The notes: generated from the sequence alone by a model not told the origin. A DNA stretch of 64,000 nucleotides from Mesorhizobium sp. B2-1-1 (GCF_006442975.2 NZ_CP083954.1:4223501-4287500); one strand, 5' to 3'. Shown: positions 27,105-36,032, counted from the stretch's first letter. Made by a program: numbers and translations.

Positions 27105-28325
27105 TCAGAGCGCCAGCCATGCCGTGCCAGCCGCCAGCGTCAGCAGCGTCAATGGCAGGCCGACTTTGAAGAAAGCGCCGAACGACAGCGACGTGCCGGC
27201 GGCGCGCGCCTGCTCGGCAACGATCAGATTGGCGACCGAGCCCAGGAGCGTGAAATTGCCGGCCAGCGTCGAACTCATGGCGACGACCAGCCAGGCGCGC
27301 TCGGGGTTTTCCAGGCCGGGGATGAAGGGCCGCAGCGCCAGCACGGCCGGCACGTTGCTCATTATGTTGGAGAGCAAGGCGGTGAAGCCCGACAGGCGCC
27401 AGACGTCGTCCAGCCCGAGGTTCTTGGCCGATGCGACGATGTCCGGTGTCAGCAGCGTTCTTTCGGCGCCGGCAACCACGATGAACAGGCCGGCGAACAT
27501 GAACAGCAATGGCCCGTCGATTTCGCGATAGATGCGCTCTGGTTTGATGGCGCGGGTGAGCAGGAGGATGGCGCCGCCGATGAGCGCCGCCTTGGCGACA
27601 GGCACACCGGCGAAGAAGGCAACGGCCAGTCCGATGCAAACCACCACCGCTTTCAGCACCTGGCGGCGATGCATGCGGCCGCGCGAGACCTGTGGCGTCA
27701 ATTCGCCGTTGCGCGCGAATTCGGTGCGGTAGACGATGCGAACAATGGCGATGACCGCGACGAGACCGAACAGGGCAACCGGAGCCAGAGCCGCTGAAAA
27801 GGCCGGATAGGAGATGCCCGACAGCGCACCGATGACCATGTTTTGCGGATTGCCGGTGATGGTGGCGACACTGCCGCAATTTGACGCGGTGGCGGTCGCG
27901 ATGAGGTAAGGAACCGGATTGCGTTTGATGGCGCGGGTGACGTGAACGACGATCGGCGCCATGACAAGACAGATGGCGTCATTGACCAGGAAGGCCGACA
28001 GCAGGCCGGTCAGCAGGGTCACCATAACCAAAAGCATGAACGGCGCATGCGCATGCTCGATCGCGATGGCACCGAGGCCGCGAAAGGCGCCCGAGACCTT
28101 CAGATGCGCCACTACGATCATCATGCCGAGCAAAAGCGTGATGGTGTCGAAATTGATGGCGCGGTAGGCATCCTCCAGGCTGATCGCCCCGATGGCTATC
28201 ATCGCGGCCCCGCCGAGCAGTGCGATCCCCGCCCGATCGAGGCGCAGGCCTGGTATGCGGCCGACGGCGACGCCGGCATAGGTCAGGATCAGGATCAGCA
28301 GTGCCGCCGCGCCCATCAATGTCAT
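27105..28325 (-). CDS. ArsB/NhaD (ion transporter superfamily) permease
   Basis: 406 residues with about eleven hydrophobic segments, entering at MTLMGAAALLILILTYAGVA. The two repeated halves carry FLVNDAICLVMAPIVVHVTR with ATATASNCGSVATITGNPQN, and NIMSNVPAVLALRPF with SSTLAGNFTLLGSVANLIV, the paired re-entrant motifs of the SLC13/ArsB/CitM superfamily. Exports or imports an anion, or exchanges Na+; the exact ion is not readable. The start at 28325 is the first ATG before the first helix; its ribosome site is weak and a start at 28379 cannot be excluded. Confidence 0.85.
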   Translation of the reverse strand: MTLMGAAALLILILTYAGVAVGRIPGLRLDRAGIALLGGAAMIAIGAISLEDAYRAINFDTITLLLGMMIVVAHLKVSGAFRGLGAIAIEHAHAPFMLLVMVTLLTGLLSAFLVNDAICLVMAPIVVHVTRAIKRNPVPYLIATATASNCGSVATITGNPQNMVIGALSGISYPAFSAALAPVALFGLVAVIAIVRIVYRTEFARNGELTPQVSRGRMHRRQVLKAVVVCIGLAVAFFAGVPVAKAALIGGAILLLTRAIKPERIYREIDGPLLFMFAGLFIVVAGAERTLLTPDIVASAKNLGLDDVWRLSGFTALLSNIMSNVPAVLALRPFIPGLENPERAWLVVAMSSTLAGNFTLLGSVANLIVAEQARAAGTSLSFGAFFKVGLPLTLLTLAAGTAWLAL

Positions 28326-28478
28326 GCGAAGAAGGCCCTGCCCGATGCATTCAGCCCCGGCCGGAGCTGTGGCCACCACCTTTAGCGGGCGGCGCGCAAA
28401 GCGAAAATACCTTCTGCGTGATGGCTGCAGAAATCCCCAGCGACGCGCCCCCGGCGCCGGTGGCTGGCCGGATCCGCC

Positions 28479-29267
28479 TCAATGAACCGTGATTGTCGCG
28501 GCTGGCGGCGTTTGCTGGGAAACCATCGGATCGAAACTGACCTGGTCGCGTCCATTTGACTTGGCGGCATAGAGCCGCCTGTCGGCTGCCGAGAATATCT
28601 CCTCATAGGTGGTCGGCCCGTTAAAGGCGGTACCGCCAATGCTCACGGAAAGCGGACAGGACCGGCCGCCCGGCGAAAATTCCACCTCGCGAATTCGCCG
28701 GCGGATGCTTTCGGCAACCAGCCAGGATTGCGAGGGATCGACGCCGGGAAGAAACACGCCGAATTCCTCGCCGCCGATGCGGCCGACGATGTCGGTGCCG
28801 CGGAGCTGATCCTTGATCGTCTGCGCGATCAGTTTGAGCGCCTGGTCGCCGCAGTCATGCCCAAGCCGGTCATTGATCGATTTGAAGTGATCGGCGTCGA
28901 TGATCAGCAGTGCACCGGAATTGGCCGACGCCTGTTTGCGGACCTGTTCGAGATAGGCTTCGACCAGCATGGAGAAAGCGCCGCGGTTGAGCACCGCCGT
29001 CAGGCTGTCGGTGGCGGCAACGACGGTGAGATCGCGCTGGGCAATGGCCAACTGGCGTATCTTCCACATCAGGAAGAAGAGAAACGATCCACCCAGCACC
29101 AGGGGCAACAGAATGTCGGTCAGCTGAGCCCGCCACACAGCTTCGGGCGAAAGATACGGGAAATTGAACGAATCGACGAAAAACGCCACGCCAATGAAGA
29201 ACGCCGTGCCGGCGGCGGTGACGGCGATCACCCTGCCCCAACTCGTCGGCGACAGGTCGAGCTTCAT
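28479..29267 (-). CDS. Diguanylate cyclase (GGDEF), membrane-bound
   Basis: 262 residues from ATG 29267 (GGAGTTGAAGAG upstream). Two membrane helices at about residues 12-32 and 52-72 enclose a short periplasmic loop of about 20 residues, followed by a complete GGDEF domain (about 85-250) with the active GGEEF in RIGGEEFGVF, DADHFKSINDRLGHDCGDQAL and the AADRRLYAAKSNGRDQV ending. It should make c-di-GMP from GTP. No RxxD inhibitory site is present five residues before GGEEF. The periplasmic loop is too small for a classical sensor domain. Confidence 0.92.
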   Translation of the reverse strand: MKLDLSPTSWGRVIAVTAAGTAFFIGVAFFVDSFNFPYLSPEAVWRAQLTDILLPLVLGGSFLFFLMWKIRQLAIAQRDLTVVAATDSLTAVLNRGAFSMLVEAYLEQVRKQASANSGALLIIDADHFKSINDRLGHDCGDQALKLIAQTIKDQLRGTDIVGRIGGEEFGVFLPGVDPSQSWLVAESIRRRIREVEFSPGGRSCPLSVSIGGTAFNGPTTYEEIFSAADRRLYAAKSNGRDQVSFDPMVSQQTPPAATITVH

Positions 29268-29453
29268 CTCTTCAACTCCGTTAGCCGCGTCTACTATGAC
29301 GCGCCAACGCAAACAAAACGATAAGACTTTCCCTCCAATTCGACGGCAGAGGTCGCAGGGTCACGGCCGCCGGACCGGCGGCCGCCTCCGGCCTGCGTCT
29401 CGAAGATTTGTCCGGATGATCGATCCGGACCTACGACAGGAGGGGTCCTGCCG

Positions 29454-29678
29454 TCAGCCGTTGGGCGCCGATTCGCCCAGCGTATCTGCAACAAAGGATG
29501 CCGCGATCAGATCGTCGGCATCCAGGCCTAGAGAGCCTTCGCCCGCTCCCATGATGGCGGCAACCTTGTGGAAGGTCTTCAGCTCATGGTCGGAAATCCG
29601 GGCGGTTTGCATCTTGGCTTTGAGCTCGGCGATACGTCGCCCCAAGGCGGGCGACGTTCCAATTTCACGTTTCGACAT
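29454..29678 (-). CDS. Small protein, unknown, with EcfG-like promoter
   Basis: 74 residues, acidic and mainly helical, starting MSKREIGTSPALGRRIAELK after GGAAGGAGAAAACCGC. No domain recognised. An EcfG-consensus promoter lies 96-122 nt upstream, making it a candidate general-stress gene. tRNA-Arg is further upstream on the same strand. Confidence 0.65.
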   Translation of the reverse strand: MSKREIGTSPALGRRIAELKAKMQTARISDHELKTFHKVAAIMGAGEGSLGLDADDLIAASFVADTLGESAPNG

Positions 29679-29774
29679 GACGCGGTTTTCTCCTTCCCCA
29701 ACCCATGCTTGTTTTGCCCGCCATTCGCAGCCCGAATGCTTACTTTTATGAGGGACCGCGAATACAAGGCCCCG

Positions 29775-29800
29775 AACGCGTGATCCTTGCGAAGGTTCCC
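29775..29800 (-). promoter_or_regulatory. EcfG (general stress sigma) consensus promoter
   Basis: Minus strand GGGAAC (29800-29795), 16-nt spacer, CGTT (29778-29775). GGAAC-N16/17-CGTT is the established alphaproteobacterial EcfG consensus. It points toward the 74-residue gene at 29454-29678. Confidence 0.6.
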
Positions 29801-29967
29801 GCGCGACAAGGTCACGAAATAATACGGAAAGGGCGCCACGGCGGCGGCGTGCCGCCGTCGTGCCGGCAAGCGCATTCGGGAAGACAAAAAGGGATGAAAA
29901 GTTCCGACCGGATTCCTGCCCGCGTTGAAATTCCTCACGTCCGGAGCAGCTAAGCCCTTGAAATTAT

Positions 29968-30044
29968 TGGCGATCCCGACAGGATTCGAACCTGTGACCA
30001 TCGGCTTAGAAGGCCGGTGCTCTATCCAGCTGAGCTACGGGACC
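29968..30044 (-). tRNA. tRNA-Arg (anticodon TCT)
   Basis: A 77-nt cloverleaf on the minus strand. The acceptor stem GGTCCCG/CGGGATC closes with one G-T, the D-arm AGCTCAGCTGGATAGAGC, the anticodon loop CTTCTAA between CCGGC and GCCGG-type stems, the T-arm CAGGTTCGAATCCTG, discriminator G and encoded CCA. Anticodon TCT reads AGA arginine codons, rare in this GC-rich genome. Confidence 0.95.
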
Positions 30045-30102
30045 GCTGGCCGGCTCGGAGCCGGTAAGATGTCTGCGCTGGCGCCCGCCCGGGCTTTGCC
30101 GG

Positions 30103-30408
30103 TCAATGCGTCCAGGGCGTCCTGCGGTCATAGCGGAAATTTTCCGCATAGGAAATCTGGCGGCGCTTGGGCTCTTTCGGCTCCTCGACGCGGTAGGCGA
30201 GCCCTTCCTTCTCGGCATAGGCCACGGCCTCTTCACGCGTATCGAAGGTCAGCTTGATCTGGCTCCTCATGTCGCCGGAAGTGGTGTAGCCCATCAGCGG
30301 GTCGATTTTCTTCCGCATCTCGGGATCGAATTCCAGCACCCAATGGCCGGTCTTGGCCGTGCCGGACTGCATCGCGGTTTTGGCTGGACTGAAAATGCGC
30401 GCGGACAT
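30103..30408 (-). CDS. ETC complex I subunit, NDUFS4 homologue
   Basis: 101 residues of the ETC complex I subunit conserved region family (mitochondrial NDUFS4/AQDQ). Visible blocks: ARIFSPAKTAMQSGTAKTGH, WVLEFDPE, PLMGYTTSGDMRSQIKLTFD, EEAVAYAEKEGLAY and the ending YAENFRYDRRTPWTH. Supernumerary NADH:quinone oxidoreductase subunit on the peripheral arm, unlinked to nuo genes as usual in this class. ATG 30408. It lies between tRNA-Arg and tRNA-Pro. Confidence 0.95.
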   Translation of the reverse strand: MSARIFSPAKTAMQSGTAKTGHWVLEFDPEMRKKIDPLMGYTTSGDMRSQIKLTFDTREEAVAYAEKEGLAYRVEEPKEPKRRQISYAENFRYDRRTPWTH

Positions 30409-30549
30409 GACCACCTCATTGCTGTGCAAGGCAGCATGGCCGCCTCTTCGCCCGTCATTACTGCGCAATGCCGACGGCGGCAAGGTTTTTGCACCTGCAG
30501 GTTTTTGCACTTGCCATGGAACACTGAAATGAATAGGCAACAGACCGTT

Positions 30550-30626
<77 letters not shown>

Positions 30627-30647
30627 CCTTTCACCGTGTACGGCCCG

Positions 30648-30687
30648 GAGACATAGGTAACAGAATGTACCTAAGACATGGGTGACA
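30648..30687 (+). repeat. IS481 left terminal inverted repeat
   Basis: Begins GAGACATAGGTAACAG and ends ACATGGGTGACA. It contains the transposase stop codon (30671-30673), so the coding frame runs into the repeat. Confidence 0.8.
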
Positions 30688-31861
30688 ACCTCGTGCCGAA
30701 CGGGTTGTCGATGGTCTGCAAGGTCCTCTGTTCCAAGTCGATATACCCCAGATCATAGTGCATGAAGGAGACGAGCCAAATGCCGTCGTCGACTTCGCTG
30801 ATGCCGAGCCTTTGGCCGGCGAGCACGGTGGAGATGTTTATCTTCTTCCTGTGCATGCAGATGCGGCCGCAGGCGGTGACGAGGATGTCCTTGTCATGGA
30901 AGGGATATTCCAGCTCGGGTAGACCTTGATAGGCTCTTGAAGAGCCTCTGTAGAGCTCGGCTGGCACCTTCATGCCGATGGCCTCGTGGGGCCTCTCGTC
31001 ATTGAATTCGCTCATGAAAGCATCGAACCTGGCCTGCTGCTGGAGGGTGTTCATGCCCGGCGGCCGGGTCGTTTCGGCCTTGAGCGTGCGGTGCATGCGC
31101 TCATGGCGAGCGTTCTCGTGCGGGTTGCCAGGCCGGATGCGCTCGATGGCGATGCCGAGCCTCAGCCAGAACACCGACAGCCTCGATAGATTGTAGAGGC
31201 CGTTGGGGCTTGCGAAGGGAAGGCCATTGTCGCTTCTAATCGCTTCCGGCAGGCCACGTTCCTTGAACAGCCGGACGAAAGCCTCGATGACTGGAACCTC
31301 CTTTGTCGCTTCAAGGGCTTCGCAGGCCAGCAGATAGCGTGAAGCCTGGTCGGTGACGGTCAGGGGGTAACAGTAGCGGCCGTTGCCGAGCTTGAACTCG
31401 CCCTTGAAATCGGCGCACCAGAGATCGTTGGGCCGCATCGCCTGTGACAGTTGCGTGCCCGCGGCCTTGTTCGCCCGGTTCCTCTTGCGGGCCTGGCTCA
31501 CAAGGCCGTGGCGGTCGAGCACGGCATGAACCGTGCTCTTGGCCGGAATGCGCACGTCGCCGGCCAGTTTCCTGATCAGCAACTCCCTGATCTTCCTGGC
31601 GCCCCAGTGCGGCTTCTCTTGCTTGTTTTCGACAATCATCCGCTCGATCTGGACCGGCAGTTGGTTGGCATAGCGCACCGGCCGCCGAGAGCGGTCCGTC
31701 AGTGCCTCAAGGCCCTCATCCTTGTAGCGATTGAAGATCTTGTAGCCCGTCTTGCGCGAGATGCCGAACTCCCGGCACACATCGCTCATGCCTTCCCCGT
31801 CCAGAAGACGGGCCACGAAGCGTAGACGTTCCTCCATCACCGAACACTCTCTCCACGGCAT
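30671..31861 (-). CDS. IS481 family transposase
   Basis: 396 residues from ATG 31861 (MPWRECSVMEERLRFVARLL), with GGAGGT upstream; that opening is the family standard. N-terminal helix-turn-helix (SDVCREFGISRKTGYKIFNRY, residues about 25-60), then a DDE integrase core: first Asp in LWCADFKGEFKLG, second Asp in IRSDNGLPFAS, Glu in NPHENARHERMHRTLKAE. All three acidic residues are present. C-terminal beta region follows the core. No truncation or frameshift is visible. Confidence 0.95.
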   Translation of the reverse strand: MPWRECSVMEERLRFVARLLDGEGMSDVCREFGISRKTGYKIFNRYKDEGLEALTDRSRRPVRYANQLPVQIERMIVENKQEKPHWGARKIRELLIRKLAGDVRIPAKSTVHAVLDRHGLVSQARKRNRANKAAGTQLSQAMRPNDLWCADFKGEFKLGNGRYCYPLTVTDQASRYLLACEALEATKEVPVIEAFVRLFKERGLPEAIRSDNGLPFASPNGLYNLSRLSVFWLRLGIAIERIRPGNPHENARHERMHRTLKAETTRPPGMNTLQQQARFDAFMSEFNDERPHEAIGMKVPAELYRGSSRAYQGLPELEYPFHDKDILVTACGRICMHRKKINISTVLAGQRLGISEVDDGIWLVSFMHYDLGYIDLEQRTLQTIDNPFGTRLSPMS

Positions 31862-31887
31862 CAACACCTCCGGCCAAAAGCCAAAAG

Positions 31888-31927
31888 TGTTACCCATGTG
31901 TCCGGTACAAAACGTCACCTATGTCTC
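31888..31927 (-). repeat. IS481 right terminal inverted repeat
   Basis: Its reverse complement starts GAGACATAGGTGACG and ends ACATGGGTAACA, matching the left end at about 75-80 percent of positions. It lies upstream of the transposase start and probably includes its promoter. Confidence 0.8.
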
Positions 31928-32188
31928 GGGTCGCTCACCGAAAAGGCAATCGAGAGCCGCTGGCGCCTGCGAATGGCAATGTGTCGGGTGCAGAATGGGG
32001 CTGTCGGCAATCTCCGCGCGCGCCCAGTGGTCTTTGCTGCTGCATGTCACGGTCGCAACAAAAAGCCGCGGACGGCAAAGTTGCCTGCTCCACCGCATCG
32101 ACTATTGTGAGCCGGAACACGACACGGTGCGGGGCAACAGATGCCCATCGGACATCGACGGTCTCCGCTAAAGCCTCACGGAGGAACC
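31928..32188. other. Non-coding leader before the NitT/TauT-type operon
   Basis: The 261 nt between the IS end and the first ribosome site show no gene. The second half contains facing CACCG/CGGTG and other short complementary segments and could fold, but I could not match it to TPP, guanidine or other known riboswitch cores. Promoter of the downstream operon must be here or within the IS end. Confidence 0.4.
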
Positions 32189-32242
32189 ATGAGCGACAGT
32201 TGGACACCCACCCGTCTCGGCGCAGGGCGGCATTCAGCATGA
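32189..32242 (+). CDS. Possible 17-residue leader peptide
   Basis: ATG 32189 is preceded by a perfect GGAGG (32180-32184), and the frame (MSDSWTPTRLGAGRHSA) ends in a TGA that overlaps the ATG of the ATPase gene. The ATPase start itself has no good ribosome site, so translation could be coupled through this peptide. No run of regulatory codons is present. It may alternatively be chance. Confidence 0.35.
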   Translation: MSDSWTPTRLGAGRHSA

Positions 32243-33108
32243 CGACGGAAACCGCCACGGGCGGCACGGAGACAAAATTCAGACAGCCGCCAGCCGGAAC
32301 CGGGATCGCGGTCGATCTCGATGGAGTGACCATAGATTTCGCATTGGCGGCCGGGCGTAGCTTCCAGGCGGTCGCCCGCGCCGATCTGAAAGTCGGCGAC
32401 CAGGAATTCGTGGCGATCATTGGGCCGACGGGCTGCGGCAAGTCAACGCTGCTGAATGCCGGCGCAGGGCTTCTCGAGCCTTCGGCAGGCAGCGTCCGTG
32501 TGTTCGGCGCCCCGCTTCGCGGTCTCAACAGACAGGCTGGCTACCTCTTCCAGCAGGATGCATTGATGCCCTGGAAGACCGCTCTGGACAATGTGGCCAT
32601 CGGGCTGGAGGTGGCAGGCGTGCCCTCTTCCGAAGCAAAGGAACGCGCGCGAGCATGGCTCGGACGCGTCGGCCTGGCTGCTTTCTGCGAGCGCTACCCT
32701 CACATGCTTTCAGGCGGCCAGAAAAAGCGCGTTGCTCTTGCGCAGGTCCTGATCCGCGATCCCAAGATCCTCCTCATGGACGAACCCTTCGGACCGCTCG
32801 ACGCACAGACGCGGCTGATCATGGGCGGCCTTTTGCTCAAGCTGTGGTCGGACGACCGCAAGGCGGTGATGTTCGTCACCCACGACCTCGAGGAAGCGAT
32901 CGCGCTGGCTGATCGCGTGGTGGTGATGTCAGCCGGTCCCTCGGCACGCATCATCGGCGACTTTCCAATCCCGCTGGCGCGTCCACGCGATATTTCGGAA
33001 ATCAGGCTGGAACCGCGCTTCCAGGAATTGCATCGCGACATCTGGCACATGCTGAAGAAGGAAGTGCTCAAGGCTTACGGCGAGATTGAAGAAGGAGCGA
33101 TCCGATGA
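32239..33108 (+). CDS. NitT/TauT-type ABC transporter, ATP-binding protein
   Basis: 289 residues. Walker A IIGPTGCGKSTLL, Q-loop FQQDALMPWKTALDNV, signature MLSGGQKKRVALAQ, Walker B ILLMDEPFGPLDAQTR and switch His in VTHDLEEAIALADR are intact; QQDALMPW is characteristic of the nitrate/sulfonate/taurine group. A Thr/Gly-rich N-terminal extension of about 30 residues precedes the domain. Its stop overlaps the permease start (ATGA). Substrate unknown. Confidence 0.92.
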   Translation: MTTETATGGTETKFRQPPAGTGIAVDLDGVTIDFALAAGRSFQAVARADLKVGDQEFVAIIGPTGCGKSTLLNAGAGLLEPSAGSVRVFGAPLRGLNRQAGYLFQQDALMPWKTALDNVAIGLEVAGVPSSEAKERARAWLGRVGLAAFCERYPHMLSGGQKKRVALAQVLIRDPKILLMDEPFGPLDAQTRLIMGGLLLKLWSDDRKAVMFVTHDLEEAIALADRVVVMSAGPSARIIGDFPIPLARPRDISEIRLEPRFQELHRDIWHMLKKEVLKAYGEIEEGAIR

Positions 33109-33893
33109 AAAGGACGACGCTGCTTTTCGCACAGCTAACCGTGGCCGTCATCGTCATCGCGCTCTGGCAGGCAGCGTCGACGACGCACCTGATCGGCGAT
33201 CCGAACAATATTTCCTTCTTCTTCTCGACCCCATTGGCGGTGGCAGGCCAGATATGGAAGTGGTTTGCCACCGGGACGATCTGGCATCATCTGTGGATCA
33301 CGCTGTGGGAGTCCATGCTGGCCTTCGCCATCGGCTCGCTGGCAGCGATCGCGATCGGCTTCTGGTTTGCCCGCAAGCCGAGACTTGCGGCCGTCTTCGA
33401 TCCCTATGTAAAGGCGGCCAATGCGCTTCCCCGCGTCGTGCTGGCGCCGATCTTCACGCTTTGGTTTGGCCTCGGCATCTGGTCCAAGGTTGCCTTGGGC
33501 GTGACGCTGGTTTTCTTCATCGTCTTCTTCAATGTCTACCAGGGCGTGAGGGAGGTGAACACGACGGTGCTGGCCAATGCCCGAATGCTCGGCATGAACG
33601 AACGGCAATTGCTGCGCCACGTCTATATGCCATCGGCGTTGTCCTGGGTGTTTTCATCGCTCCATATCTCCGTCGGATTTGCCGTGGTCGGCGCCGTGGT
33701 CGGCGAATATCTCGGTGCGGCGGGCGGACTAGGCTATCTGATACAGCAGGCCGAGGGCGTTTTCGACGTAGCGGGCGTCTTTGCCGGAATGTTCGTCCTC
33801 GCCGCTTTTGTGCTCTTGATCGACTGGATCGTCACGCTGGTCGAAAAGCGGCTGCTTGTCTGGCGGCCTGAATTCTCGAAACCAGGCCGATAG
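33105..33893 (+). CDS. NitT/TauT-type ABC transporter, permease
   Basis: 262 residues, six membrane helices. The binding-protein-dependent permease loop is NTTVLANARMLGMNERQLLRHVYMPSALSW with the GEYLGAAGGLGYLI block behind it, as in SsuC/TauC. ATG 33105 overlaps the ATPase stop. Forms the channel with the ATPase and the binding protein that follows 27 nt later. Confidence 0.93.
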   Translation: MKRTTLLFAQLTVAVIVIALWQAASTTHLIGDPNNISFFFSTPLAVAGQIWKWFATGTIWHHLWITLWESMLAFAIGSLAAIAIGFWFARKPRLAAVFDPYVKAANALPRVVLAPIFTLWFGLGIWSKVALGVTLVFFIVFFNVYQGVREVNTTVLANARMLGMNERQLLRHVYMPSALSWVFSSLHISVGFAVVGAVVGEYLGAAGGLGYLIQQAEGVFDVAGVFAGMFVLAAFVLLIDWIVTLVEKRLLVWRPEFSKPGR

Positions 33894-33920
33894 GGCCCAA
33901 TCCAGCTCAAGGAGGAGATC

Positions 33921-34931
33921 ATGAGGATCATTTCGAAACTGGCGGCCGCCGCCGTCGTATTGCTCGCGGTGGCCACAGACGCGGGGGCTGCCGAAAAGGT
34001 CACCATTTCGATCGGCGGAGCATCATGCCTCTGCTACATGCCGACCGTGCTCGCCAAACAGATCGGCGCTTACGAAAAAGCCGGTATCGATGCAGACCTC
34101 GTCGATTTCAAGGGCGGTTCTCAATCGCTGACCGCAGTATTGGGTGGCAGCGCGGATGTGGTGTCCGGCTATTTCGATCACACGGTGAAATTGGCCGCCA
34201 AGAACCAGCGCCTGCAATCCTTCGTCGTTTACGACCAGTTCCCGGGACTGGTGCTGGCGGTGGCGCCGGGCCAGACCGGCAAGATCAAGTCAGTGAAGGA
34301 CCTTGCTGGCAAAAAGGTCGGCGTGACCGCTCCCGGTTCCTCGACCGACTTCTTCCTGAAGTTCCTTCTGCAGAAGAACGGCATCGACCCGACATCCGCC
34401 GCCGTGATCGGCGTTGGGCTGGGCGCTACCGCCGTCGCCGCCATGGAGCAAGGGCAGATCGACGCCGTGGTGACGCTCGATCCGGCCGTCACCGTGCTTC
34501 AGGCCAGGCATAAGGACCTGACCATCCTGGCGGACACGCGCACCCAGAAGGATACCGAGGCGGTATTCGGAGGCGACTATCCCGGCGGAGCGCTTTACAC
34601 CCGGCCGGAATGGATGGCCGCGCATCCCCAAGCAACGCAGGGATTGACCAATGCCATGCTTGCCACGCTGGATTACATTCACTCCCACAGCGCCGAAGAG
34701 ATCATGGCCCAGATCCCCGACAATCTGATCGGCAGCGACAAGGACGCCTATCTGGCCGCGTTGAAAAATGCGATCCCCATGTATTCGACCACCGGGCTCA
34801 TGGATCCAAAAGGCGCGCAGGCCGTGCTCGACGTTTTCTCTCTCGGTTCGCCCGATGTGGCCAACGCCAAGATCGACATCACGCAGACGTACACGAACGA
34901 CTATGTGAACAAGGCGAAGAAGGCCAACTGA
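33921..34931 (+). CDS. NitT/TauT-type ABC transporter, substrate-binding protein
   Basis: 336 residues with a Sec signal (cleavage near DAGA, residue 23) and an SsuA/THI5-like fold: CLCYMPTVLAKQIGAYEKAG, VDFKGGSQSLTAVLGGSADV, DLAGKKVGVTAPGSSTDFFL and MEQGQIDAVVTLDPAV. AAGGAGGAG precedes ATG 33921. Ligands in this family include sulfonates, pyrimidine precursors, aromatic acids and ureas; a Cys pair near the pocket (CLC) is unusual. No enzyme gene accompanies the transporter, so no substrate is proposed. Confidence 0.92.
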   Translation: MRIISKLAAAAVVLLAVATDAGAAEKVTISIGGASCLCYMPTVLAKQIGAYEKAGIDADLVDFKGGSQSLTAVLGGSADVVSGYFDHTVKLAAKNQRLQSFVVYDQFPGLVLAVAPGQTGKIKSVKDLAGKKVGVTAPGSSTDFFLKFLLQKNGIDPTSAAVIGVGLGATAVAAMEQGQIDAVVTLDPAVTVLQARHKDLTILADTRTQKDTEAVFGGDYPGGALYTRPEWMAAHPQATQGLTNAMLATLDYIHSHSAEEIMAQIPDNLIGSDKDAYLAALKNAIPMYSTTGLMDPKGAQAVLDVFSLGSPDVANAKIDITQTYTNDYVNKAKKAN

Positions 34932-35327
34932 CGAGATCAACGCCAAGCAGCGGGCATATGGCTCGTTCGCCTTAGCCACGGAGTTCACCGAGCGCCGGCA
35001 TTTCAGCGACTCGGTGGCCTCGTCGCCGTTTTGGGTAACCGCCAATTGGCGAATACCCGTTCTTCTCTCACGCAGCTTGGCATTTGCGCAAGCAAGCCGA
35101 ACGCGCGGCAATAGTGAGGGTGACTGAAGTCACATGAAGGCAAGCTCGCCGGGCGAGAACCCCAACCGCCCCACTCCCGGCGAGCCTACAACCTGATTTG
35201 GAACGCAATCAGGACCGGGGTCAGCCGGCAAGCTTGTATCGCAAGATCGGTGCCAGCTTTTGTTTCCCGAAATGGGACGGCTAAAGGGACATGGAACCAC
35301 CGTTTGCTGGCCGGCGACCATCGCGCG
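34932..35327. other. Gene-free interval with large hairpins
   Basis: No plausible gene in these 396 nt. Two long-loop inverted repeats occur: CACCGAG/CTCGGTG near 34985-35017 and GCTCGCCGGG (35144-35153) with CCCGGCGAGC (35176-35185). Neither has a T-tract. They may be remnants of dispersed palindromic elements. Confidence 0.5.
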
Positions 35328-36032
35328 CTAGACCTCGAACTCGCCCTGCCCCTCGTCCATGGCGCTGACGGTTTCAGCCGCCAGCGCCCGGGTGATCGGC
35401 GTCTTGCGTTCGAGCGCGGCGCGGTCCAGCCGCTCCACCACGCGCATGGCCGTCGCCAGGGAGCGCTCGATGCGGCGCACCAGATATTGCACGACATGCG
35501 GCTCGACCTCGACCTGGCGGTCGGCGAACAGCTTGGTGATGACACCTGCCAGCAGGAGATCGTCGGGTTCGTGGATCTCGACGGTTGCCGCAGCCTTCAG
35601 CCGCGACGCCAGATCCGGCAGCGTGACGCCCCAGGCCGAGGGAAAGCGGCGCGCTGTCAAAAGCAAGTGCGAGCCGCTGCCGCGCACCGCATTGATCAGA
35701 TGAAACAGCCCCTGCTGGTCGACTGTGCCGGTATCGACGTCGTCGATCAGCGCCGGCCGGGCACCGAGATTTACAATGCTGTCGCCAACGCGGTGCGCGT
35801 CGACCTGAACGGCATCCGCCCGTGCCCGCCAGATCGAGGCCAGATGGGTCTTGCCGGAACCGGCCGGACCGGCGAGCACGACCACTGGCGAGGGCCAGTC
35901 CGGCCAGCGGTCGACCAGCGCCACTGCCTGGTTGTTGGTGCCGGAGACGACGAGTTCGTCTCGCGAATAGCCGGTGCCATGGCCGAGATCGAGCGGCAGC
36001 TGGCGCGGCGGGTCGGCCCTCTGGTCGCTCAT
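35328..36032 (-). CDS. hdaA: DnaA regulatory inactivator HdaA
   Basis: 234 residues from ATG 36032. N-terminal RQLPLDLGHGTGYSRDELVV contains the sliding-clamp binding motif QLPLDL. The AAA+ core follows with Walker A LAGPAGSGKTH and a Walker B region PALIDDVDTG, plus sensor and lid helices; the DnaA helix-turn-helix domain IV is absent, as expected. With the beta clamp it stimulates ATP hydrolysis by DnaA and prevents over-initiation. Next to a PerM-like gene on the same strand, a conserved alphaproteobacterial pair. Confidence 0.93.
   Translation of the reverse strand: MSDQRADPPRQLPLDLGHGTGYSRDELVVSGTNNQAVALVDRWPDWPSPVVVLAGPAGSGKTHLASIWRARADAVQVDAHRVGDSIVNLGARPALIDDVDTGTVDQQGLFHLINAVRGSGSHLLLTARRFPSAWGVTLPDLASRLKAAATVEIHEPDDLLLAGVITKLFADRQVEVEPHVVQYLVRRIERSLATAMRVVERLDRAALERKTPITRALAAETVSAMDEGQGEFEV

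Larger units (their letters stand above)
30648..31927. mobile_element. IS481 family insertion sequence
   Basis: About 1280 bp bounded by imperfect 40-bp terminal inverted repeats (30648-30687 and 31888-31927) sharing GAGACATAGGT, TGTACC and ACATGGGT blocks. It encodes one intact transposase on the minus strand. The outermost bases are uncertain by a few positions; I could not find a convincing target duplication. It lies between tRNA-Pro and an ABC transporter operon. The reading frame is intact, so the element may still be active. Confidence 0.85.

Noticed and set aside
30627..30687. Attachment-site duplication of the tRNA-Pro 3' end
   Set aside because: No second copy of the tRNA-Pro 3' end was found to the right, up to hdaA, and there is no integrase gene.
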